This document shows, one piece after another, positions 27,001-37,578 of a stretch of 64,000 nucleotides of DNA. Numbering within the stretch: position 1 is the stretch's first letter; each line of letters begins with the position of its first letter. The notes under the pieces were generated by a model. It made no database searches. It worked only from the letters and a program-made list of their open reading frames with translations, and was not told where the DNA came from. The DNA is from Antedon bifida (taxonomy: Eukaryota > Echinodermata > Crinoidea > Comatulida > Antedonidae): assembly GCA_963402885.1 (NCBI GenBank), contig OY727102.1:11656001-11720000 (forward strand). Reading direction: 5' to 3'. Position numbers and translations under genes: made by a program.

Positions 27001-28945
27001 ACAGAAGCGACAGTTTTGCATATACTTTCCACCATGCTTTAACCTATGATGTGCCCGTAAGCTACCCAGTTTAGTAAAGCCAGTTCCACAAATGAAACAA
27101 GGAAACGCTCTACCTACTTCTGAGCTATGAAACATTTTGAAATGTTCAGCCAAATCAGACTGGCCTTCGAAACAAACAGAACAGACTTTACAAATAGCTA
27201 GTTTCTGATTGTTAGTGTGCATCTCTTCATGTTTTTGTAAGGATCCTTTCTGAATAAAAACGCGCCCGCAGTAGGTACACCTATACCGGCCTAAATCTTC
27301 CATATGTGTGTTTTCGTGTTTCATCAAGGCACTTCTTTGAGCAAACTGTGCACCACACTGTACACACATGTAAGGCTCATTTCCACGGACGGTTTTTCCT
27401 GGTGGACAGGTTCCTTTGTAATGCACTGGTTCTGTACGATTACGTGGTTCATAGTTCAAAGATTTCTCAATCAATTCTATTTGGTTTTGTTGGAGATACT
27501 CAGTAAGATCAAAACTAAGTTCTTCATCTAAAAAAAGAAATAAAACACAATAATACTGATTTAAAATATACAAAATAATCATTTACATGAAAATTCATAT
27601 TTATAGCATATATATTTGTGTTCTGGGTAATCTTAATGCTCTGTTGTGATACTGTACATGTATAGAAGAGGATTAAATGAAATAGGAAGAGCATTTGATT
27701 CCCACACAATTTGTGTATCTGGTTGTTTAATCATGATTGGGTTTCATGAAAGAAAAAAAGATGATTATGATAGTTAAAATCATTATTTCTTACCATTACC
27801 AAGAATTTCTGAACTATCTTTCAATTCAGTAGCAGTACTTTGGTTCACCAGCTGACTTTTGTCATTATTCTGTGTAGTAATATGAACTGGCTGTGATAGA
27901 GCTTCTTCTTCATTAGTACAATCAGAGTTGACAATTTCAACATTAGAATGGGACACAAGAAGCTGTTCAGATTTTTTTATTGTTCTCAGTGTGCGAAAGA
28001 AAATGCTGCCGTCGTAAAAGACAGCCTCGAGATTGGTCTCTTTTCGATTTCTACCACCATTAACAAATATCATCCAGTTACACATACGCTCATTAAACTG
28101 GTTTTCAAGATCTTCTGAAGTTTTTGATGCCTGGAAATCCTGTAAGCAAATAGTATTAAATAATATGTTTTTTAATTTTTTTTTCTTTATTTATCTATAC
28201 TGTACTTTAAACAAACATACAACATTATACAAGGTTGAAACTTTATACAGTACTAATACTAATAGATAGTGTGTTTAAATGATGTTCTATGTATGTTTTT
28301 AAACTTAGTAGAGCTAGAACCCTACTGTATATTTATATAGAAGAGAAATAAGTGCATTTCATTCCCAGAAAATGTGTGTATCTGGTTGTTTAATTTTTTA
28401 ATTAATACTTTTAAGACTAATTTTTAAAAACCATGCATTATCACTAAGATATTCAGTAAATCTAGTTCTTACCTTCCATTCTTCTATTGCTATACCATCT
28501 GGGCCTTCATAAGGACCAAATACACAGCCTTTCGAGAAGATGTTTTGGGCCCAGACACCTGTTCTTGTGACATGAGTTTCAGTAGGCTCAATTGTTAAAC
28601 CATCTGGGAGTGTACGACGAGCACGGTTGTAAATACCTTTAACAAAGTTCCTATCCTTGATATGTTGTACAGCTGATAAAACAAGCAGAGTATTTCTCGC
28701 ATCACCAGATGCTGTGAAAATAAAATTACATATTTTTGGCATTTTGGCAAGAAATTGAATATGCTAAAAATACTACAATCCAACCTCATAAATTCTTTTT
28801 TTTTCTTGAACGAGGTGAATTTCAGCTTTTAATAAATTAAATCTCTTTATTTGTATTACTGTTTTGAATGTAAAACACATATTATTGTCATATAGTCATT
28901 ACATAATTTAGAAAACTCCTTACCGGAAACAATTTTTTGAACCAT
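24064..28945 (-). CDS. PRDM-family zinc-finger protein: PR/SET domain plus about 28 zinc fingers (four coding exons, 1356 aa)
   Basis: Exons 28945-28924, 28711-28473, 28139-27794 and 27527-24064 join in frame (phases 1, 0, 1). The start is MVQKIVS; an upstream ATG in the same exon stops at once. Residues about 45-165 form a PR domain: LPDGLTIEPTETHVTRTGVW, FGPYEG, then CNWMIFVNGGRNRKETNLEA, FFRTLRTIKKSEQLLV. PR domains are SET relatives found in PRDM transcription regulators and some methylate histones; activity here is not shown. After an acidic linker the last exon encodes about 28 fingers; fingers 1-6 and the last four are C2H2, while most central ones end in H-X(3-5)-C (C2HC type). The protein is probably nuclear and DNA-binding. 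Which PRDM subfamily it belongs to is not clear. A 5' UTR exon probably lies near 31395. Confidence 0.88.
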
Positions 28946-29625
28946 TCTTTATACTGTCACCATACTGCACCAGTCCTATCTAAATCAAATATACAGAAAT
29001 ACAAAATATTATTATAGTACTGTACACAATATTAAAAAAAAACATGAAAAATAATTAATAAAATCGGACTTTGAATAGGCGATTTTGCAGTTTTAATAAA
29101 GTAATTCATTTCCATAGGAAACAACTATTTTATTGTAGTATGCTCTGGAGGTGTTTCACTAACTAAAAATAGATAATAAAGAAATAAGTTATGCTTAGTT
29201 CTTTTCTGAGGATGTTTCTGATGGATTTCTGACACAAATCTTCTATGAGGAAAAAAAAATCAAAATTCTTAAAAATGAGGAAGGAAATCAATAAATTGTA
29301 GAACAAGTACTTTAAATACAGTATCAGTAAGTCTTTCAAATTTACCTTCAAACAAAAAATTTCCGTACTGCAAGTTTTATTTTTTATACTACTATTTTGA
29401 ATTTATCTAGATATTATTTTCAGTTATTTAACTACTTAATTGTGGAATATCTCAGTGACTACAAGATCGAATACAGTAGGTGGGTTAAAATAAGTCTATT
29501 ATAGGCCTATTTGTTTCTGGGTTCACCCCATTGATTTTGTATACATTTCTTTTAATATCTTTATTTTTACGAACACACGATTTATGATCGTGTGCCACCA
29601 TTGCAAAGGTGTAGTTTCCATCGGA

Positions 29626-30870
29626 TTACGGTCGAAGCGGCCGCCAACCAAAGCGGCCGCTAGTTCAATAACGGTAATTTGTATGGAACGCCGTGTGCGC
29701 TTTGATTGTCGTTGTTTTGTAATCTTTGATTGTCATTGTTTCGACATGTTTTCTTTACCTCGGACGTAAATAACAATCTAAATTATTATGTAATTTATTC
29801 TCTTTTTTTACAGATTGAATGTGATACGTTCTTTTAAACGAAATGGCGAATCGATGATTACTTACTTTAACTGTTCTAACCTGATATATATGTTTAATAA
29901 AGTCAATAAAATACATTGTGGTGTTTGTATTGTATATTAATATAATATATAATAAGCCAATTATTAAGAATAATATATATATATTTTCAATAAAGTATAT
30001 CAAAATATATATACAGTATTTGTTATTGTATATTAATTAATTAGTAAAGTAACTACTGTACTGTTCTGTAGTAGTGTTCGCAATAATAATTACAATAACA
30101 TGATGACATCAATTTATTTATTTAATATCCTAAATTATTTTATACCTTCAGATATATAAATATTGATCAATTTAAAATGAGTTTTAAATACTAAAATAAG
30201 ATGCAAGTGTCTGTACGGTACGGTAATTAATTACGCGAATTTCTGCTAATAACTACACGGCCGGCCAGGAATAGTGCTGTTGAAGGTCGCGTTTTCGTCC
30301 CCATGTTGCTTTATTGAAAACACAAACAATGTATTACAATGGAATAACACTTAATGTATAACACACCCTATTACTAATCAATAAAAAAACAAGATTCGAT
30401 AGTACAGTGTAAATGAGATATAAAGATTCGGCAATACCGTACGTAAATTATTATTGCAATACTGTATGAAGATTCGATAGTAAAGTAAATGAGATATAAA
30501 GATTCGGCAATACCGTACGTAAATTATTATTGCAATACTGTATGAAGATTCGATAGTAAAGTAAACGAGATATAAAGATTCGGCAACACCGTACGTAAAT
30601 TATTATTTAGTTAGTTAATATTAAAATACAAATAAAATATACATTAATTTTTCGGCAGGCAAACTTAATTATTATAGAAATACAAAGATTCAATAGTACA
30701 TGATTTGGCTTATATTTATTGGTTTGACCATACATACAGCTGTAACTCAACTCGCCATAGGCCATGGTGTTGACAACGACAATCAAAGATTAAAGCGCAC
30801 ATGGCGTTCCATACAAATGACGATATTAAACTGGCGGCCGCTTTGGTTGGCGGCCGCTTCGACCATACTC
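29626..30870. mobile_element. Inverted-repeat element with paired NotI sites in both arms
   Basis: Arms at about 29626-29740 and 30768-30870 are inverted copies: both contain GGTCGAAGCGGCCGCC, AACCAAAGCGGCCGC, TTTGTATGGAACGCC, GTGCGCTTT and TTGATTGTCGTTGT. GCGGCCGC occurs at 29637, 29653, 30834 and 30850, which is striking in such AT-rich DNA. The 1-kb interior is AT-rich and has a tandem array. A foldback or MITE-like origin is inferred; no target duplication was identified. An 8-bp hairpin (CACACGAT…ATCGTGTG) lies just left at 29574. Confidence 0.6.
30391..30607. repeat. Tandem repeat, three units of about 76 bp
   Basis: Units start with AAGATTCGATAGTA at 30391, 30469 and 30545. Each continues through GAGATATAAAGATTCGGCAA and TACCGTACGTAAATTATTAT. 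It lies inside the inverted-repeat element upstream of the PRDM gene. Confidence 0.9.
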
Positions 30871-31500
30871 CGTTTCCATCAATTTATTTTTCAAAACCTC
30901 CTCCAAACCACTTTAACATCGACTGGAACTATAGTAACAGAAGACAATTCATAAAACATGTGAAAAACATCAATTATAATATATGCCTACTAGCCTAGCC
31001 CTATTGGATATTTCAGGTCACAGTGACAATGCAAACATTCAAGTCTAGGTACTGTAGTATAGTAGTAATAGGCCTATCGATAAGGCTAGACTGTATGTAT
31101 AGCGTATAAACCATTGAATCAGCATTAAGAATGCATATCATTGCAAAGCTGACCTCCTAAATGGGCTGAAACGGCTAGGCTAAGGCCGAATCGTCTCGGT
31201 CCGAAACGTCCCTTTGTTGGCCTAATCGCCTTCCTACCAAAACAGCCTAGGCTAGGCTTAGCTGGTTCTATTTAATAGAGCCTAACTAGCCTACATAATA
31301 TGAAACAAAGTGTAAACGGTATATTATAAGTTACCTTAGCTTGTCCTAAATCATCTAAATATTCAAACATATTGATTTATATAGAGATACATACCTTTAT
31401 TGCATAATTTAATTTTGCTATTTCAAGCGCTTTCTTCAGAATCCGATGTGTGTGCTTTTTCATTATGCGTGAATAGCGCCACCAACCATGGAAATCAACA

Positions 31501-32520
31501 ATCGTCCTCTTTCGTATAAACACCGAATAAACGGCACAAATTGTAAAAAAAAAACTTGTATTATTAGAGAGGATACACTAAAATGTGGGTGGCGCTCATA
31601 TAAGCATACGTTCGTTCGAATTAATTACGAAATCGAAAGAAATTACTTGTGAAGCAAGTATTTTCATCTACTTAGTATAAAGTAAAATTACTTTAGAGCA
31701 GGGCAAACATTAATAATTAATTAATTATTGAATGACATTTTGTTTTTAAAAATAAATAAGTTTTAATTATTTCACATTTAAAAAATCACATAGGCCTATT
31801 GGTACGAGGTTTGATGACTTTTTCTAGGATTTCTGATTTTGGTTTGTACCATTCAAATTCCCGAATGTAGCATCAAAGATCATGTAGCATGTAGCCTAAA
31901 CGTGTTCTGAAAAAAAACTCTACATTTTTTTATTCCGATTCGACTGTTCAACTAAAACGTCAACTCATCGACAGTAACTCAATTTCAGCAAATAGATATG
32001 CATCATTATAAGGAAGTTATATACAGTGTTGCAATAATAATATTATCACTTCCTTATTGTAATGCTTATAAAGTCTTATGTTATCTTTGTCATACATAAC
32101 TATAATAATTATGCATATTATTACAATACAAAGAACTATAATAGGATACCTATATTATTTGAATAGATAGTATTCAAAGGCATAGTATAGTGTATAGTGG
32201 TACTAAATGGTGTCGTGGTTCATTGATATCTTTGCCGCTCATAACGAAGCTATACTGGGATTCAGTCAAAAAGGCGCGTACGCATGCGTTATATGCGCTA
32301 CGCACTTAATTGTATTGCCATATGATGAAATATGACCTGAAATTTATGAGTACCAAATTATATTTCATTGTGATTCATGCTTGTGAAGATATGACTACAA
32401 ACGTAATTTCCTTAAATCCTGCGTAGACCGCGTAATTTTTGATTGCGCACCGTGAAAAACATAACCACATCGAGTCCAGGCCATAAGGAATATACTCTAA
32501 AAAATTGACTTAGCTAGATG
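31501..32520. other. Intergenic AT-rich stretch
   Basis: No exon, RNA gene or recognisable repeat was found apart from scattered AGGCCTA motifs. Genes on both sides diverge, PRDM to the left and the secreted orphan to the right. Confidence 0.4.
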
Positions 32521-32537
32521 AAACATATATACAAGTT

Positions 32538-32640
32538 AGTGTTTACCGACCGACCGACTAACCGACCGACTAACCGACCGACCAACCGACCGATCAACCG
32601 ACCGACATAGTGAGCTGTAGAGTCTAAAAAGACTAAAAAG
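32538..32640 (+). mobile_element. CCGA-microsatellite hairpin element, diverged copy 3
   Basis: TAGTGTTTACCGACCGACC leads into a CCGA/CTAACCGA run, then GACATAGTGAGCTGTAGAGT and CTAAAAAGACTAAAAA. It lacks the perfect terminal hairpin of copies 1 and 2 but keeps the GACATAGTGA-CTRTAGAGT block. It belongs to a different subfamily, shared with the copy at 34056. Confidence 0.6.
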
Positions 32641-32934
32641 GTGAATGTGGGAGAAGGGTTGTTACCTCGCCAGGAGACAAGAATTGCCGCAGATGTAGTT
32701 ATTGACTGTACAATGTTTGACGCTTCGCACACGCACCCAAACCCAGTTTAGCTTTATTTTGAGCTGCGAAATGGATAAATGCACCAAGAACCAAGAGACG
32801 TGCTACTAGACTCGGGTGCAATATCACATTCTTTGTTTGCATATAAAAAGAACTTGTAGGCTATTCTAGTTAAGAATCGTAGTTTAGATAACTACTAAAT
32901 TCGTTAAGCTCTTTAAAAAACGGTTGCAAATGAA

Positions 32935-33275
32935 AATTGGGCGCTAACCAAAACTGATTAAACATGTTAATACATTTAGATTTTAAATTGTCAAGAGCTG
33001 AAAGCGAAAGATATCAAAGAAAGAGAGTGAAAGAAAATAGTTTTTTCTTTTGTTATGGGTGTGGTAATGAATTTCCTTGTTTAGCAGATACTTGATGAGA
33101 GACCGCAATCGTTCAATTTCATTTCGCCACAATTATTTATCGACCAAGCACCTCATAGTTTTAAGTCGTGTAGATGTAAACCGCACCATTTTAAGGTATG
33201 TTATATTTCTTTTGCATTTTAAAATTAACCCTTAACCACCGTAGTTTCCAACCAGGCCAGTTGCCACAAGGTTTG
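32935..33275 (+). promoter_or_regulatory. Promoter/first-exon-like segment, copy 1
   Basis: This segment is related to 34268-34705. Shared blocks in order are GGGCG(C/T)TAAC, GCTGAAAGYGAAAGATAT, AGAGTGAAAGAAAATA, TTTTGTTATGGGTGTG, TAATGAATTTCC, TTCAACTTCATTTC-like, AAGCACC, AGTTTTAAG, and a 3' AAG followed by GTAT. GAAAGCGAAAG fits the IRF-type GAAANNGAAA consensus. AAG at 33195 followed by GTATGT is a good splice donor, so this may be a noncoding first exon. Function is inferred. Confidence 0.35.
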
Positions 33276-34055
33276 CTACCACAATGCGTTTTCATTAAAA
33301 TTGGATTCTGCCAAAATTTTTGTATATAGCTGTTTTGCTTTCATGTTATAGGTCTAGACTCAATTGTATTTTTAAAGTTATTTAATTACATTCTTGTTCA
33401 TAACTTTCGTATAATTTAAGTCAGGTTTAGATATTGTAATTCAATTTTTTTAGTTAAACTTCGAAATAATAAAGCAGACAAATTTATTATAAATTAACCA
33501 GTTAAAGTCCGGACAAACTCACTGTAACTCGTACTACTTTTAGGCATCAGTTGTTCCTTTTAACTTGAGAAACTCAAAGATGGCGTTTTTTATCACTCAT
33601 CGTGAACAGTGACTATATTCGTGGTTTTTTTAACTTTAAATTTAGTATTGTACACATGTTTCTCCCATGGGGGATGCGGAAACTTTTGGCGCTTGTTGCT
33701 GACGCAACCCCTTGACCGCTTGTTGTGTCGAATAAATAAATGAAAAAAAAGACATGTTAAACCGTATGTACTAATAATTCAATTAATTCAGTCATCACTA
33801 TACTGTAATATAAATTGTGTATCTACACTATGTACGTAACATCTTTGGAACACTTAGTTAACTTTTGTTTATTTTATGCATTTTCTAACCTCGAATGTTA
33901 GTATTGTTCTAGTTACCTTATTTAATTTATTACTTTCATTTTTAAAATTAAGTACTTTAACTTTAAGGTTTCTTTGTTTTCCTAATTTGTTTTATTTTGG
34001 CTGCACTCCCAAGTTAAAAAAACCCCCCAATAAATACATATTCTATGTACGATAA

Positions 34056-34166
34056 CAAGGCCATACATGACTGCAGTCGCGTGCTCAAGTTAGTGTTTAC
34101 CGACCGACCGACCAACCGACCGAATGACCACCGACCGACCGACATAGTGAGCTGTAGAGTCTAAAA
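34056..34166 (+). mobile_element. CCGA-microsatellite hairpin element, diverged copy 4
   Basis: CAAGGCCATACATGACTGCA, GTCGCGTGCTC, TTAGTGTTTACCGACC, a CCGA run and GACATAGTGAGCTGTAGAGT. It lies in front of the second promoter-like segment, just as copy 3 lies in front of the first, so it was probably duplicated with it. Confidence 0.6.
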
Positions 34167-34267
34167 TAGCTTACCTAATTTAGGTAATATATAAATATAA
34201 CACTACGCTCTCTATCTAAAGAACAAAATGTCTCGATGGGTTTCAAACCTATGTGTAGCGATATGAA

Positions 34268-34705
34268 AAGCTGGGCGTTAACATTATACTAAACTTTATG
34301 CCTACTAAACTGGTTTTGAATCTGTAAAGCGCAAAAGCAAAATTATCGAAGTGCTGAAAGTGAAAGATATTCAAGTAAAAGGAACAGAGTGAAAGAAAAT
34401 ACTTTTTGTTATGGGTGTGTTAATGAATTTCCTTTGTTTATCAGACTGGTGAAAGGCCAATCTTTCAACTTCATTTCGGCTATTCGGCTACTATTCGGCT
34501 ACTATTCGGCTACTATTTCTCATCGAACAAGCACCACCTAAGTTTTAAGCGTTAGCAAGAAACCGCATCCCAATTCCAAGGTATATTATTATTTTTAGCG
34601 CATTTTCAACGGCTGCTGTCAGAAATGGTGTTGTCTTTGTTGCTTCTTGAATTTACAGATAAACTGCTGAACTTGTTACCACCCAGGCCAGTTGCCACAC
34701 GATGG
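34268..34705 (+). promoter_or_regulatory. Promoter/first-exon-like segment, copy 2
   Basis: Diverged duplicate of 32935-33275 about 1.35 kb away. GAAAGTGAAAGATAT keeps the GAAANNGAAA motif. Its own peculiarity is a three-unit TTCGGCTACTA repeat near 34485-34516. CCAAG at 34580 followed by GTATAT is a candidate splice donor that could join the acceptor at 35107 of the next gene. The small open frame at 34625 looks incidental. Confidence 0.35.
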
Positions 34706-35038
34706 ACAGTTAACACAATTGTTGACACCATAGCTCTTTTGAGATTAAAACAATACTGTACATTGTGTATAATTAGTACGGTAGTATATTCAAATAAAAC
34801 AAATCAAATATATTCTTATTCCATAACACTTAAAAATAAGGTTATGTACAGAAAATCATCAACAGTTTCGTTTTTTCATTCATTTATTAATCTATCGATA
34901 TGATAATTCGGATTTTAAAAAAAACCAGTATTTATATTACGATAACTCCCATAGAGAATCATTATGTTGGTGAATTATTATAGCTTCTGTTAACAATGAA
35001 CAGATTTAAAACAACGAGTAAATGAACTGAAAGTTTTA

Positions 35039-35061
35039 ACACACACACACACACACACACA
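35039..35061. repeat. (AC)n microsatellite
   Basis: About eleven AC units, just before the putative acceptor of the following gene. Confidence 0.9.
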
Positions 35062-35185
35062 TCCGTTTGACATAAAATTGACATACATATATCCGTTTTT
35101 TCCCCAGAAATGTACTTATATCATCACATACTTTTGATTTAATAAAGTAGTTTAGATTAACAAAATGTGTACCTCTTTTGCAGAG

Positions 35186-36112
35186 ATGGGTACAAAGCGA
35201 AGAGCATGTTACCTACTCCTGATGTTGTTGCTCGATACTTTCAATTTTGGATCCCAGCACACTTTGCGTGGTAGGAGTATCAATGGTGGGCCTACATTCA
35301 AGCAGAGCCAATCTACAGGTACCGTTAACGATGAAGATAACACTGACGTATCCACTCGATCTTGGGCAGCTGAAGAAGCAGGTCTAAGTACGCCACAACC
35401 AAACCAAGATGAAGAAGAAAGGCTTATCCTTGACATCACCCAAGACATCCTGGAAAACAGTGCCAATCTTCGGGAAGCTAATGACATACTGGAAAAGATG
35501 GACCAGATCCAGACGGATTCATTGTTGACATCGAAACAGTTTTACATTGACATCATCAAGTCTGCATTGAATAGAAGTGAGTTCGATATACCTCAGTCAA
35601 TGCCAGCATTCAACTGCAGTGAACTTAAAGATGACACGATGAACCTGATGGAACAATCGATACCCTTTGCTGTAGAGTTGAGCGACTTTTCGCTACTTTT
35701 GATATTTGTAATATTGGACTGCCACAAAGAAAGTTTAAGCATGTTGACTGAATTAGAAAACAAGGTTGGTGGGTCAGAAGACCTGTTGGATGTGCTGTTG
35801 TACTTTATAGAAAGTTTAGAAAATACACAAGATGGCAATACTATGCTACACACAGTGATGCCGGAAGTAGTGAATGCACCAGATGCATCTGCTGACAGTG
35901 CTGTAGAGCTGATCGTCAACGAGGCACGCATTCTGGACACTTATCTTCATGAGACAGCGGTCCGTCCCAAGGTATGTAACTGGAATCTACTCGCCATGGA
36001 AACCTGCCAAGAAGTTTTCAACAAACAAGATCAATTTGAGACGTTGTCCGAGGCAAAGTCAATGTGTGAACAACTCCACGGTGAGAAAAGAGGGCGGTGT
36101 GCATTTCTCTAA
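35186..36112 (+). CDS. Secreted protein of unknown family (308 aa, single coding exon)
   Basis: The open frame starts at 35165, but the second ATG (35186, GAGATGG context) gives a cleaner signal peptide: KRRACYLLLMLLLDTFNFGS. A strong acceptor (TTTTTTCCCCAG ending at 35107) suggests a 5' UTR intron; after it a small upstream ORF at 35109 ends at 35141. The mature protein is acidic, with a Ser/Thr/Asn-rich N-terminal stretch, then a mostly helical part (EEERLILDITQDILENSANL and following) with one hydrophobic patch (FSLLLIFVILDC), and a C-terminal Cys cluster: CNWNLLAMETC, MCEQLHGEKRGRCAFL. N-glycosylation sequons are NRS and NCS. I do not recognise a domain. The intact 927-bp frame with a signal peptide argues for a real gene rather than a transposon ORF. 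The hydrophobic patch could instead be a second membrane segment. Confidence 0.6.
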   Translation: MGTKRRACYLLLMLLLDTFNFGSQHTLRGRSINGGPTFKQSQSTGTVNDEDNTDVSTRSWAAEEAGLSTPQPNQDEEERLILDITQDILENSANLREANDILEKMDQIQTDSLLTSKQFYIDIIKSALNRSEFDIPQSMPAFNCSELKDDTMNLMEQSIPFAVELSDFSLLLIFVILDCHKESLSMLTELENKVGGSEDLLDVLLYFIESLENTQDGNTMLHTVMPEVVNAPDASADSAVELIVNEARILDTYLHETAVRPKVCNWNLLAMETCQEVFNKQDQFETLSEAKSMCEQLHGEKRGRCAFL

Positions 36113-36283
36113 GGAGACGTATAGCTAACTAGCTCTTCAACGCTTTTCGTTAAAATATCGGATTTTGCTAGAATTTTGCTTTAAAAAGGATATATACAGG
36201 GTGCATTACCCTCAAAGAAAGCCTAAGGTAAAAAAGCATATGATTTTTTAGTGATTAATAGCCGGAATCAATACTTGTAAAAG

Positions 36284-37372
36284 ATGACGACTACGATAGC
36301 CGGTTCGGATGTCCCGCCAAAAGATCATGTGACCCAAGACGCGGGTACGAAACTGGGCTACAATAAAGTGAAACCAGTGTTCATGAAAGTAGATGAAGTT
36401 AACATGACAGGAGATTCTTTTGTAGAAACCCAAGATATTTACAAGGCTATACTGAAATCAGTGAAAAGCCAAAATATTGTTGGTATACAGCGTATCAAAA
36501 ATCTATGGAGGATTTATATTGGAACACATCAAGATAGGGTTTGCCTAATAACAGCTGGGTTAAACCTAAGAGGTAGAAATGTTACCATTTATGATAGGAA
36601 CCCATATCTGCCATACGACACAGATGCTACCCGCATTATTGTTAAAGATCTGCCTTTATCTGTATCGGATGAAGAAATTAAAACAAGCCTTCTGCGTTTT
36701 AATTGCAAAATACTGGGATCTATACAACGGATGAAACTGAGAGTAGACGGGCAATTAACAAATTGCCTAAATGGAGACCGGGTACTATACGCTGAAACCC
36801 TTAAAACACCTTTGCCAAGGTTTGTAAGCGTTTTAAATTTCAAAACGAGAATGTTTCACGATGGTCAAATAGATGAAAGAATTAAGTGCTCAAAATGCCT
36901 TAAAAATGGTCATAGTGCGAAAACATGTTCCAATAAGCTTGTCTGTCACGCCTGTGGTTTGGAGGGTCATAAAAAGGACCAATGTGGTGCAGAAAAGCTG
37001 TTACACAATGATTCGGGTGAAATTCTCATCCAAGAAATGTGGGAACGTGTCATAGAAAAAAAGGCTCTCGACACTGATAAGCCAGCTAAAGCTAAAGATA
37101 AAGATGAATCATTATCAGAGGAAAGTGAAGAGAGTGACGAAGAGGACTATGAGGAAAGCGAGCCAACAAAGGAGAAACAAAAGAAACAAGGAAAGATAAC
37201 AACTTTTATGAATGCTCCAGCTAGCTCCAGCGTAGGCCTTCAAGTGGCGAAAGAGAAAGAAAATAACAAGAAAGAAGAGGAACAAGCTGAGCCAGAAATC
37301 TCACCCTCGATGCCGGGAACGAAAAGAAGACGCAAAGCAAGTAAAAATAAGAATGACGGACAAAAGAAATAA
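36284..37372 (+). CDS. LINE ORF1 protein: RNA-binding with two CCHC zinc knuckles (362 aa)
   Basis: Residues about 110-190 (DATRIIVKDLPLSVSDEEIK and following) look like an RRM-type fold. Two zinc knuckles follow at about 200-235: CSKCLKNGHSAKTC and CHACGLEGHKKDQC (C-X2-C-X4-H-X4-C). The C-terminal third is charged and low-complexity (acidic EES/EESEESDEED, then basic KRRRKASKNKN). This layout is that of ORF1 of Tx1-group LINEs, which binds the element RNA. The frame is intact. An in-frame internal Met is not needed, because the start at 36284 is the first Met of the frame. Confidence 0.8.
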   Translation: MTTTIAGSDVPPKDHVTQDAGTKLGYNKVKPVFMKVDEVNMTGDSFVETQDIYKAILKSVKSQNIVGIQRIKNLWRIYIGTHQDRVCLITAGLNLRGRNVTIYDRNPYLPYDTDATRIIVKDLPLSVSDEEIKTSLLRFNCKILGSIQRMKLRVDGQLTNCLNGDRVLYAETLKTPLPRFVSVLNFKTRMFHDGQIDERIKCSKCLKNGHSAKTCSNKLVCHACGLEGHKKDQCGAEKLLHNDSGEILIQEMWERVIEKKALDTDKPAKAKDKDESLSEESEESDEEDYEESEPTKEKQKKQGKITTFMNAPASSSVGLQVAKEKENNKKEEEQAEPEISPSMPGTKRRRKASKNKNDGQKK

Positions 37373-37578
37373 GTTTGTAGACACACCAATCTAAAAAGTG
37401 TATAATAGTATATATAATATTACATATTACAGATACCAACAACCATTTTGTATGCCATGTATTTTAAGCGCCGCATGTGTATTACAGTATGTGTATGTGT
37501 ATACTATACTTTATATATAGACAAATAAGTTAGCTGTTTGGTGTATACAACTTAATTAATTTATCAGCTAACATATAG

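Larger units (their letters stand above)
28946..31500 (-). promoter_or_regulatory. PRDM gene 5' region (noncoding exon, intron and probable promoter)
   Basis: The exon carrying the start codon has an acceptor just after 28980 (TTTGATTTAG on the minus strand), so at least one noncoding exon lies further right. The best candidate ends at 31395, with donor AAAG followed by GTATGTATC, and begins before about 31460; its only ATG is followed by a stop. The region between contains an inverted-repeat element and a short tandem array, described separately, and otherwise AT-rich sequence. No TATA box was assigned. Confidence 0.4.

Noticed and set aside
24086..27531. Several plus-strand open frames of 64-156 residues opposite the zinc-finger exon
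   Set aside because: They are antisense shadows of the long minus-strand coding exon, with no start context or motif.
34625..34903. 92-residue open frame starting MVLSLLLLEF
   Set aside because: It lies after a probable splice donor in the duplicated first-exon segment, lacks a counterpart in the other copy and has no motif.
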